Program-made: the position numbers and the translations under genes
Notes under the pieces: generated by a model
Seen by the model: only the letters and a program-made list of their open reading frames with translations
What the model was told of the DNA's origin: nothing
The model's database searches: none
NCBI GenBank assembly: GCA_002314555.1
Contig: DCGF01000064.1
Location: forward strand, 1 to 6,707
DNA: 6,707 bases
From: Ruminococcaceae bacterium UBA1785
GTDB lineage: Bacteria > Bacillota > Clostridia > Oscillospirales > Acutalibacteraceae
Direction of reading: 5' to 3'
Shown here: positions 1 to 5,900 of the stretch, in pieces
Numbering within the stretch: the first letter of the stretch is position 1
How the letters are laid out: the number at the start of each line of letters is the position of its first letter

Positions 1-393
1 CGCGAACACCTCAAGGATATCCGCTCTGAGCGCCGTACAATGATTTTTTATGAGGCTCCTCACAAACTCTCGGCTACGCTCCGTGACCTCTATGAGACGC
101 TCGGAGACCGCGAAATAGCCATTGTTCGCGAACTTACTAAGATTCATGAGGAAGTTATCAAAACGACCTTAGAAAAGGCCGTAGAGGCATATCCGGATAA
201 TAACCTTAAAGGTGAAATCGTTTTAATAATCGCAGGTGCGAAAGAGGATAAGTCAGAAGAGATAACTCTCGAGGCTGCTGTAAATATGGCAAACGACTTT
301 GTCTCAAAGGGTATGTCGAAAAATGACGCCGCTAAAACTGTAGCAAAACAGACCGGCCTTAAAAAAGGCGACATTTATAAAGAGATAATTTAA
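1..393 (+). CDS. rsmI: RsmI, 16S rRNA (cytidine-1402-2'-O)-methyltransferase, 3' part only
   Basis: SAM-dependent methyltransferase that 2'-O-methylates C1402 in the decoding centre of 16S rRNA. The reading frame is open from the left edge, so the gene starts outside the window; the ATG at 40 is internal. About 130 residues are visible of a family length near 280. The visible part opens with RSERRTMIFYEAPHKL, the family FYE-(S/A)-PH-(R/K)-L signature, then GDREIAIVRELTKIHEE, matching the conserved GDR...RELTK-HEE block, then LKGEIVLIIAG, the last strand of the tetrapyrrole-methylase-like fold. The last 40 or so residues (AAKTVAKQTGLKKGDIYKEII) fit the small helical C-terminal domain of RsmI. 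The usual RGTL after HEE reads KTTL here. The SAM-binding N-terminal half is not visible. The gene converges on a tRNA methyltransferase gene and ends 85 bases before that gene's stop, with a shared terminator between. Confidence 0.93.
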   Translation, partial: REHLKDIRSERRTMIFYEAPHKLSATLRDLYETLGDREIAIVRELTKIHEEVIKTTLEKAVEAYPDNNLKGEIVLIIAGAKEDKSEEITLEAAVNMANDFVSKGMSKNDAAKTVAKQTGLKKGDIYKEII

Positions 394-395
394 TT

Positions 396-446
396 AAAAA
401 ATAAACCCCCGAATGATTAATCATTTGGGGGTTTTATTATTTATTG
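396..446. terminator. Bidirectional intrinsic terminator between rsmI and trmN6
   Basis: CCCCC (406-410) pairs with GGGGG (427-431), and AATGA (412-416) pairs with TCATT (421-425) around a TTAA loop. Position 411/426 is a G-U wobble in plus-strand RNA and a C-A mismatch in minus-strand RNA. In plus-strand RNA the stem is followed by TTTTATTATTTATT. In minus-strand RNA it is followed by TTTATTTTTT. It therefore suits both rsmI from the left and trmN6 from the right. Confidence 0.9.
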
Positions 447-452
447 AATACA

Positions 453-480
453 AGTTGTTTATTACTAAAAACAAACAACT
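453..480. repeat. Short inverted repeat at the trmN6 stop codon
   Basis: AGTTGTTT (453-460) and AAACAACT (473-480) are perfect 8-base inverted arms with a 12-base loop. The right arm overlaps the trmN6 TAG stop (479-481). The stem is AT-rich with no strong T-run directly after it on either strand. It may be an auxiliary 3'-end hairpin upstream of the main terminator, or chance. Confidence 0.35.
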
Positions 481-1192
481 AATTTTCTTCTCTATACTTT
501 CCAAGAATCTTAATAAGTTCCTCTGAGTCGTTTCCGTTTTCATCTTGGATGATTAATGGTGGGAGGACCTGTAAGAATGGCCTTGAACCTTTCTTTCCTT
601 CAATTAAGAATAGCCAAGGAGCGGTGTCGGGTTTCTTTTGAACGAAGCGGAGAGTCTTAGGCTCTATGTTGTGGGCTCTCATTTCGCACATAACGTCCGA
701 GAGACGCTCTGGGCGGTTGCACATGAGAAATCTGCCACCAAAGTTTAAAAGCTTTTCTGCGGCCTCACAGACGTCTTTTATAGTACAGGCAATCTCGTGC
801 CTTGCAATCTGTTCTGGAGTTGCCTCTGAGAGGATTCCGGTACCTGCCGGCTTATAAGGCGGATTTATAGTTACCACATCAAATGAAGCTTTAGGCAAAT
901 CAAGATTTTTTAAATCGCCAAGTATAGCAGTTAAGTTACTGCCATTAAGTTCGTTTGATCTATTAAACTGGTCGATAGCCTTTTCTTGGATATCAACACC
1001 GGTGATATCTTTTACGCCGTCGCGGTACCAAATGAAAGGTATAATTCCACAGCCTGTACCAAGGTCTATACATTTGTCGCTCTTCTTAGGATTTGCAAAA
1101 TTTGCAAGAAGAATTGCATCTGTTCCAAAACCGTGGTCTTTAGAACAAATGAGTTTTATGTTTTTTCCGAGTGTTTCAATAAATTCGTCCAT
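479..1192 (-). CDS. trmN6: TrmN6/YfiC-family tRNA (adenine-N6)-methyltransferase
   Basis: Predicted class I SAM-dependent methyltransferase of the family that makes m6A37 in tRNA1(Val) (E. coli YfiC/TrmN6; Bacillus YabB). In 237 residues it shows the N-terminal GFGTDAILLANF block (21-32) typical of this family, motif I as DLGTGCGI (43-50), the acidic SAM-ribose position in GVDIQ (D67), GDL (D93) near the adenine pocket, and the catalytic NPPY (110-113) of N6-adenine or N5-glutamine methyltransferases. It also has the family ARHE segment (130-133). Length is close to the family's usual 230-250. The start at 1192 has an AAAAGGG ribosome binding site (1200-1206) seven bases upstream. That site directly follows the ferredoxin terminator's T-run, and no clear promoter is visible in the 67-base gap, so expression may come from terminator read-through. 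The neighbouring rsmI also modifies RNA, and this pair is adjacent in many Firmicutes. The exact tRNA substrate is inferred. Confidence 0.82.
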   Translation of the reverse strand: MDEFIETLGKNIKLICSKDHGFGTDAILLANFANPKKSDKCIDLGTGCGIIPFIWYRDGVKDITGVDIQEKAIDQFNRSNELNGSNLTAILGDLKNLDLPKASFDVVTINPPYKPAGTGILSEATPEQIARHEIACTIKDVCEAAEKLLNFGGRFLMCNRPERLSDVMCEMRAHNIEPKTLRFVQKKPDTAPWLFLIEGKKGSRPFLQVLPPLIIQDENGNDSEELIKILGKYREEN

Positions 1193-1206
1193 ATAAATAC
1201 CCTTTT

Positions 1207-1240
1207 AAGAAAAAAGACTTGGAATTGCTTCCAAGTCCTT
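1207..1240 (-). terminator. Intrinsic terminator of the ferredoxin gene
   Basis: In minus-strand RNA, GACTTGGAA (1237-1229) pairs perfectly with TTCCAAGTC (1224-1216) across a GCAA loop, a GNRA-type tetraloop. The stem is followed by TTTTTTCTT (1215-1207). Pairing of the upstream AAG with the first Us could lengthen the stem. The T-run is immediately followed by AAAAGGG, the ribosome binding site of trmN6, so terminator and next leader are fused without spare bases. Confidence 0.9.
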
Positions 1241-1259
1241 CTCTCAAACTAATTTGTGA

Positions 1260-1427
1260 TTAGCCAGCGATGATTGCTCCTGTTGGGCAAGTGTCAGCGC
1301 ATGAACCACAGTCGATGCATGTAGCAGCGTCGATAGCATAGATGTCGCCTTCAGAAATAGCTTCTACAGGACAACCGTCTTTACATGAACCACAAGCTAC
1401 ACAAGAGTCAGTAATTTTATAAGCCAT
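1260..1427 (-). CDS. fdx: 2[4Fe-4S] ferredoxin, clostridial type
   Basis: Small cytoplasmic electron carrier of 55 residues; such proteins serve hydrogenases, pyruvate:ferredoxin oxidoreductase and related low-potential enzymes in anaerobes. The two cluster motifs are complete: C9-x2-C12-x2-C15-x3-C19-P and C37-x2-C40-x2-C43-x3-C47-P. In each cluster the fourth cysteine of one motif completes the cluster of the other, the standard pseudo-twofold arrangement. The sequence starts MAYKITDSC and ends PTGAIIAG, very like classical clostridial ferredoxins in length and layout. The start is firm: a near-perfect AAGGAGGT lies seven bases upstream (1435-1442). The gene has its own promoter and terminator and looks like a monocistronic, well-expressed unit, although some transcription from pssA may enter because I see no terminator between them. 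Its redox partner cannot be told from this window. Confidence 0.96.
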   Translation of the reverse strand: MAYKITDSCVACGSCKDGCPVEAISEGDIYAIDAATCIDCGSCADTCPTGAIIAG

Positions 1428-1434
1428 GAAACAT

Positions 1435-1485
1435 ACCTCCTTATTAAGATAGTACTATTTTATATGGTAATAGTAGTTTTTGCAA
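1435..1485 (-). promoter_or_regulatory. Sigma-A-like promoter and ribosome binding site of the ferredoxin gene
   Basis: Read on the minus strand, a -35 box TTGCAA (1485-1480) and a -10 box TAAAAT (1462-1457) are separated by exactly 17 bases, which places a start site near 1450. A 22-base leader follows, carrying AAGGAGGT (1442-1435) seven bases before the ATG. Both boxes match the vegetative consensus in four or five of six positions. This is the clearest promoter in the window. Confidence 0.7.
1451..1477. promoter_or_regulatory. Imperfect dyad overlapping the ferredoxin promoter (possible operator)
   Basis: On the minus strand, ACTACTATT (1477-1469) and AATAGTACT (1459-1451) are inverted with one mismatch in nine and a 9-base centre. 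The arms cover the promoter spacer, the end of the -10 box and the expected start site, the place where a repressor would act. AT-rich promoters give such dyads by chance, and I do not recognise a specific regulator's box. Confidence 0.25.
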
Positions 1486-1490
1486 TAGGT

Positions 1491-2135
1491 TTATGAAATT
1501 TTTGATACTACGATCATATAGATTCCTGTAGCTATTCCGAGTACAGCCATAAGGTATACTACTTTTGTTCCAGGTTTCTTTAACTTAAAAGGTGTGATGT
1601 CGAGAATAGCTGTGATTATACCAACAATCGGGAATGCAACAATAACGGATTCTCCAACTAAAGTGTAAATCAAATAGAGAATAGGGAAGATTATTGCTGA
1701 TGTAGTGATAGGAAGACCCATATATGAGTGATCATCGTTATTTGGGTCGGAGCGACGTTCCATTTCGATGACATTAAAGTAAGCGAGTCTTACAATGCCA
1801 GCTAGAACGAGAGCAGCTGCAGCGACAATACCTAAGTATTTGTTCTCTGAGATAGCAAAAACAATCATAGCAGGTTGCATACCAAAGCAGATGTCGTCAC
1901 AGAGTGAGTCTATTTCGATTCCAAAGTTTTTTTCGCGGTCAGTTCTATTTTTCTTAGTCCTAGCAATACGGCCGTCAAACATATCGCAGAATCCTGAAAA
2001 GAGGAGACAGCAGATTGGAATAAGAAGTGATGTGACAGTTCCTGCCATATAGAGAGCTGAATAAGAGATGCCGACCACGGCTGAGATTAGTCCAACATAG
2101 GTAAGAATTACTGTGTAACTCCAGACACCTATCAT
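1491..2135 (-). CDS. pssA: CDP-alcohol phosphatidyltransferase, probably phosphatidylserine synthase (PssA-like)
   Basis: Integral membrane enzyme of the CDP-alcohol phosphatidyltransferase family, which moves a phosphatidyl group from CDP-diacylglycerol to an alcohol; for PssA the acceptor is L-serine. All catalytic residues are present: D51-x2-D54-G55-x2-A58-R59, then G72-x3-D76-x3-D80. The spacing between R59 and G72 is 12 residues, where the usual motif has about eight, and this segment is very charged (TKKNRTDREKNF). The PssA assignment rests on SLCDDICFG (77-85), RLAYFNV (116-122; compare RLARFNV) and GLPITTSA (140-147). Hydrophobic stretches near 8-22, 33-48, 86-96, 100-118, 144-160, 162-178 and 192-210 suit a six- to eight-helix membrane protein. 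The start at 2135 is preceded by GGGGGA. It begins 18 bases after the aro fusion's stop and is probably the last gene of that operon. A related phosphatidyltransferase with another acceptor cannot be excluded. Confidence 0.83.
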   Translation of the reverse strand: MIGVWSYTVILTYVGLISAVVGISYSALYMAGTVTSLLIPICCLLFSGFCDMFDGRIARTKKNRTDREKNFGIEIDSLCDDICFGMQPAMIVFAISENKYLGIVAAAALVLAGIVRLAYFNVIEMERRSDPNNDDHSYMGLPITTSAIIFPILYLIYTLVGESVIVAFPIVGIITAILDITPFKLKKPGTKVVYLMAVLGIATGIYMIVVSKIS

Positions 2136-2153
2136 TTTTTATTCCCCCAATAA

Positions 2154-3683
2154 TTATAGAAGTTTAAGAATCTTTTCTACAGCTTCGTCTATCTCGCCGT
2201 TGTTTTCAATTTCAACATCGGCTGCATCCTGATAGAGAGGAAGACGAATCTTTTGCATTTCCATAAGAGTCTCAGGGCTCTTTGAAAGAGGCCTGTCATC
2301 TGTAGGAAGGAGAGAGATATCACGACGGATAAAGAAGATCTTACCGTTTTGATGAAGCGCTGGGTAATTTTCTCTGTCGAGAATAGCACCGCCACCGAGG
2401 GCGATTACTTTTCCGCTGAGTTTACAGTTTTCAAGGATTGCTTCGTGCTCTAAGTTGCGGAATGTCTCTTCGCCGTACTTACTGATGATTTCGGCAACTG
2501 ATCTCTTCTGCTCGAGTTCAATTACTTTATCGATATCAATAACTTCGCGGCCAGTCTTTTCACCAATAGCTTCTGCGATGGTGGTCTTACCACAACCTGG
2601 CATACCGGTTAAGATGATGTTTTGATTTTGCTTATAGAGCATTGTTGTAACATCTTCAACAGTGGCATTAATCATGTTGCGGTCGAAGAAGAGGTTGTAT
2701 GACTCTCTAGCCTGAGCAACAAGCATTGAAAGACCACCAACATAAGGGATTCCAAGCTGCTCTGCCTCGAGGAGGAGGGCAGTGCGAAGAGGGTTGTAGA
2801 TTACATCGATAACACCTGAGCATCTTGGGAAACTCTTAAGTGAGATAAGTTTTTCGCCGTTTTCTGGATACATACCAACTGGTGTTGTGTTTACGATGAT
2901 GTCGGCATCAGCGTGAAGACCTATAGCATCAAAACCGTCACGAGTTACGATTACGATTTCACGAGCGCCTAAATCTTCAAGGCCACAGCGAGCAGCTTTT
3001 GATGCTCCACCTGCGCCGAGGATGAGGGCTTTTTTGCCGTATACATCTACATTTGATTTTTCAACCATATATTTAAAACCGGCAATATCTGTGTTATATG
3101 CTGAGAGTTTTCCTCTCTTCATAACTACTGTATTTGCAGCACCGATTCTAAGAACATCATCAGAAAGCTCCTGGCAGAATGCAAGGATAGCTGTCTTATA
3201 TGGCATAGTTACGTTGAGACCCTGGATGTCGGAACGAGCGAGGAATTCCTCAAGGTTCTCTGGATCTACATCGAGAAGCTTATAATCATAGGCAACTTTG
3301 CCACGAAGGCCGAGTTCCTTATGAATCTGCTCTGAGTAGCTGTGCTCAAGGTTTTGTCCAAGGAGTCCATATACGCCTGGCATCTGAACAACTTTGCGTT
3401 TTTCGTCCTCGTTATAGGCTTTAATCCAAGTTTCTTGGTAGTCCTTTGAGAGCTCAAAGATTGTTCTAAAGAGTGCTGTTGTATATGCTGAGAACTCACC
3501 ACTGAGGTCTGAAACCTCACTGATTATCTCATATTCTCTCTGTGTGTCCTCAACAGGCATATTTCTTTCAGCTTTATATTCTGATACCTGCTCAGAGAGT
3601 TTCATACGTTCAAGGAAACGTGAGAGGATATCTCTGTCAATTTTATCAAGTTGGTCTCTAATTTCATCTAAGTTTTCGATCAT
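2154..3683 (-). CDS. aroE/aroK: Trifunctional chorismate mutase / shikimate dehydrogenase / shikimate kinase fusion
   Basis: One 509-residue protein with three enzyme domains. Residues 1-90 are an AroQ-type chorismate mutase (chorismate to prephenate); the residues matching the E. coli active site are all there: R9, R26, K37, D46, R49, E50 and Q83. Residues 101-350 are shikimate dehydrogenase (3-dehydroshikimate plus NADPH to shikimate): HSYS (114-117), NVTMPYK with catalytic K163, GAANT (181-185), NTD with D199, nucleotide loop GAGGAS (223-228), NTTPVGM (265-271) and GGLSMLVAQA (316-325). Residues 354-509 are shikimate kinase: Walker A GMPGCGKTT (360-368), DID (383-385), FRNLE with R409, GGG (430-432), lid DDRPL with R464, and RLPLY with R480. 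The linker between AroE and AroK is only a few residues. In AroE, the usual SP after HS-x is SE, and the stretch from the VTR (246-248) cofactor position to NTTPVGM is short. The ATG overlaps the aroC stop (ATGA), with GAGGAG just upstream inside aroC, so translation is probably coupled. No frameshift or in-frame stop interrupts the domains. Confidence 0.95.
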   Translation of the reverse strand: MIENLDEIRDQLDKIDRDILSRFLERMKLSEQVSEYKAERNMPVEDTQREYEIISEVSDLSGEFSAYTTALFRTIFELSKDYQETWIKAYNEDEKRKVVQMPGVYGLLGQNLEHSYSEQIHKELGLRGKVAYDYKLLDVDPENLEEFLARSDIQGLNVTMPYKTAILAFCQELSDDVLRIGAANTVVMKRGKLSAYNTDIAGFKYMVEKSNVDVYGKKALILGAGGASKAARCGLEDLGAREIVIVTRDGFDAIGLHADADIIVNTTPVGMYPENGEKLISLKSFPRCSGVIDVIYNPLRTALLLEAEQLGIPYVGGLSMLVAQARESYNLFFDRNMINATVEDVTTMLYKQNQNIILTGMPGCGKTTIAEAIGEKTGREVIDIDKVIELEQKRSVAEIISKYGEETFRNLEHEAILENCKLSGKVIALGGGAILDRENYPALHQNGKIFFIRRDISLLPTDDRPLSKSPETLMEMQKIRLPLYQDAADVEIENNGEIDEAVEKILKLL

Positions 3684-4654
3684 AGCTTATTCTCCTCTAT
3701 TAAGACCTCTGTTATGCATATGGCAGCCACGGCTTCTACTACTGGGAGTGCTCTTGGCACTACACATGGGTCGTGGCGACCTCTTATACTAATTTTTGTT
3801 TCTTCTAGCGTTTTTATATTAACTGTCTTTTGCTCTTTACTGATAGAAGGTGTTGGTTTAAATGCTACATTGAATGTGATTGGCATACCTGTTGAAATGC
3901 CACCAAGTATTCCACCACAGTTGTTAGTCTTTGTAATGATTTCGCCGTTTTCTATAGCGAACTCATCATTCATTTCTGAACCTTTTTTGTCGGCGGCAGA
4001 GAAACCGGCGCCAAATTCTACACCTTTTACTGCTGGTATAGAGAAGAGGGCGGAGGCGAGTCTGCTCTCGAGCCCGTCGCCGAGTGGCCCTCCGACACCA
4101 GCTGGAACGCCATGGATTTGGCAGCTTATTATGCCGCCGACGGAATCACCGTCTTTAAGTGCACTTTCAATATCTCCCATTTTCTTTATCTCTGAGGAGA
4201 TTTTGATTCCCTGTCGGTTTAATATCTGAAGACAGATGCCACCGAGAATACACATAGGGGCTGTGAGCCTTCCTGAGAATTGACCACCACCAGTGATGTC
4301 ATAATCGTCACCGTATTTTTTATATGCTGTAAAATCAGCGTGGCCAGGACGAGGAGTATCTTTAAAAGATTCATAGTCCTCTTTTAAAATGTCAGTGTTT
4401 TTAATGCTGACTTTTAACTCTTCACCGTCAGTTATAAGTGTTTTTGGTTTATCTGATTCTTTAGTGCCTGATTCAAAGATTGGAATATCTGCCTCATCTC
4501 TTTTTGAGACAGAATCTGATGTTCCAGGACGGCGTCTATTTAAAAAGGCCTGTAATTCTAAAAGATCAATCTCTTCATCTTTTGGAAGACCGCTTGAGAT
4601 AACACCAATTTCTGGACCATGAGATGTTCCAAAGTACATTATGTCAAATGACAT
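3680..4654 (-). CDS. aroC: Chorismate synthase
   Basis: Last shikimate step: converts 5-enolpyruvylshikimate-3-phosphate to chorismate, using reduced FMN as a catalytic cofactor. The 324 residues carry the family landmarks in order: FGTSHG (8-13), RRRPG (40-44), RPGHAD (102-107), GGGQFSGRLTA (122-132), DSVGG (170-174), GGPLGDGLES (188-197), FGAGF (214-218), NNCGGILGGISTGMP (244-258) and RHDPCVVPRALPVVEA (293-308). H12 and the histidine of RPGHAD match catalytic or flavin-binding positions. It is somewhat shorter than the common 350-390 residues, but I see no missing signature. The start is supported by AGGAGGT (4662-4668) seven bases upstream, inside the end of aroA; the next ATG, at residue 6, is too close to FGTSHG. 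It overlaps aroA by 11 bases and the following fusion gene by four. Confidence 0.97.
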   Translation of the reverse strand: MSFDIMYFGTSHGPEIGVISSGLPKDEEIDLLELQAFLNRRRPGTSDSVSKRDEADIPIFESGTKESDKPKTLITDGEELKVSIKNTDILKEDYESFKDTPRPGHADFTAYKKYGDDYDITGGGQFSGRLTAPMCILGGICLQILNRQGIKISSEIKKMGDIESALKDGDSVGGIISCQIHGVPAGVGGPLGDGLESRLASALFSIPAVKGVEFGAGFSAADKKGSEMNDEFAIENGEIITKTNNCGGILGGISTGMPITFNVAFKPTPSISKEQKTVNIKTLEETKISIRGRHDPCVVPRALPVVEAVAAICITEVLIEENKL

Positions 4655-5900
4655 TAATCCTACCTCCTAGGGACTCTATGTCCTTAAAGAAACGTGGATA
4701 TGATTTGTCTACTGCGCGAGCTTCATTTATGATGACTGGAGTCTCACACCTAGTAGATGCGATAGTTGCAGCCATTACGATACGGTGGTCGCCGAATGAT
4801 TCGACTGTGCCACCACGGAGAGGCTGAGGGTAGATAATAATACCATCAGCGGTGTCCTCAGCTTTACCGCCGAGGGAATTAATAAGAGCACAGACAGATG
4901 TGAGTCTGTCACTCTCTTTAAGTCTAAGTCTTGCTGCACCGGTAAATGTAGTTTTACCATCGGCAAAAGCAGCGGCGATAGAAAGAGCAGGGAGAAGGTC
5001 AGGAGTGTTAGTTAAATCTATCTCATACTCTTTGGCGCCAAGGATGTTCTCCTCAATTTCTATATCAGCTGTGTAGAGACTTAAGAAGTCTAGGATGCTC
5101 TTATCACGCTGAAGTGAGTTGAACTTTAAATTATTAATAGTTATGTCGTTTCCAAGGAAATTAGCAACATAGAAAAATGCGGCATTTGACCAGTCGCCCT
5201 CAACCTTGAGAGACTCTGGAGAGGTGTAGCCTTTGCCACGTTTGATTATTGAGAATGTGTTTCCTTTTGGAGAAACAGTCGCAATACCAAACTCTGCAAG
5301 TGCTTTTATAGTAAGTTCAACATATCCTCTTGAGAGAAGAGGTGTGGTGAGTTTAATAGAACTCTTTTCTTCAAAGAGAGGTAAAGTCAAAAGAAGTCCT
5401 GAAACATACTGAGAACTTAAATCACCAGTAACCTCGAATTTTCCTGGGGTGAGACGTCCTTTTGTAGTAAATGGGAGGCCGTCTGATGAGAAGGAAACGC
5501 CGTGGGTTTCGAGCGCATTCTTTAAACTACCGATAGGGCGCTCGGTAAGACGTTCGTTTCCTTTAAAGGTGACACTGTCACAGAGGGCAGTGGCAACTGG
5601 CATTAAGAAACGAAGAGTAGAACCACTCTCTTTACAGTCGAGAACAGGGTCCTTTGGAACTTCTTTTATAGGAGATACAGAAATCTCTGTATCAGTAATG
5701 TCTATAGATGCACCGAGGGCGCGAAGACAGTCTATAGTTGCTAGAACATCGTTTGAGAGGGCGTCTGTTGGGTTGCCTAAAACGAGTGTGCATGGTGCGT
5801 CTGAGAGAGATGCACAGATAAGGACTCTATGTAACTCAGATTTTGAATTTATAGCATTAACCTCACCTTTAAAAGGTGTAGGAGTAATTTCTAGAATCAT
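4644..5900 (-). CDS. aroA: 3-phosphoshikimate 1-carboxyvinyltransferase (EPSP synthase)
   Basis: Joins phosphoenolpyruvate to shikimate-3-phosphate to give EPSP, the substrate of AroC encoded next. At 418 residues it has normal length. Visible active-site residues are SKSELHR (K20, S21, R25), ERPI (R121), SSQ (162-164), the catalytic aspartate in NTPDLLP (D301), KESDRL (E329, R332), GDHR (D371, H372, R373) and the late lysine in AVDKSYP (K399). The usual GNAGTAMRP phosphoenolpyruvate loop reads ESGSTLRFL (91-99): the glycine and arginine are kept, but the positions equal to E. coli T97 and P101 are S and F. The fold's repeated inside-out alpha/beta units fit the rest. The ATG directly follows the aroB stop codon with no gap, and GGAG within the aroB end acts as ribosome binding site. 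It overlaps aroC by 11 bases. Product assignment is secure. Confidence 0.97.
   Translation of the reverse strand: MILEITPTPFKGEVNAINSKSELHRVLICASLSDAPCTLVLGNPTDALSNDVLATIDCLRALGASIDITDTEISVSPIKEVPKDPVLDCKESGSTLRFLMPVATALCDSVTFKGNERLTERPIGSLKNALETHGVSFSSDGLPFTTKGRLTPGKFEVTGDLSSQYVSGLLLTLPLFEEKSSIKLTTPLLSRGYVELTIKALAEFGIATVSPKGNTFSIIKRGKGYTSPESLKVEGDWSNAAFFYVANFLGNDITINNLKFNSLQRDKSILDFLSLYTADIEIEENILGAKEYEIDLTNTPDLLPALSIAAAFADGKTTFTGAARLRLKESDRLTSVCALINSLGGKAEDTADGIIIYPQPLRGGTVESFGDHRIVMAATIASTRCETPVIINEARAVDKSYPRFFKDIESLGGRINVI
4662..4668 (-). promoter_or_regulatory. aroC ribosome binding site inside the 3' end of aroA
   Basis: AGGAGGT lies seven bases before the aroC ATG, within the last codons of aroA (those encoding GGRI). 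It is the strongest ribosome binding site in the aro operon. It fixes the aroC start at 4654 and suggests that aroC is initiated independently as well as by coupling. Confidence 0.85.

Noticed and set aside
40..393. ATG at 40 as the start of a small separate gene
   Set aside because: The frame is open upstream to position 1 and the upstream codons (RSERRT) continue the RsmI alignment, so this is an internal methionine of a truncated gene.
3714..4229. 171-codon open frame on the plus strand opposite aroC
   Set aside because: Antisense shadow of a well-conserved gene; low-complexity serine/proline-rich translation, no ribosome binding site or recognisable domain.
4852..5076. Repeated SLSLSLSLSL in a plus-strand frame, looking like a repeat protein
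   Set aside because: It arises from reading the aroA codons for the ESDRL region in the wrong strand; the real aroA frame explains the sequence.
5326..5342. Short hairpin CCTCTT / AAGAGG within aroA
   Set aside because: Only 6 bp, in coding sequence for PLLSRG, with no terminator or regulatory context.
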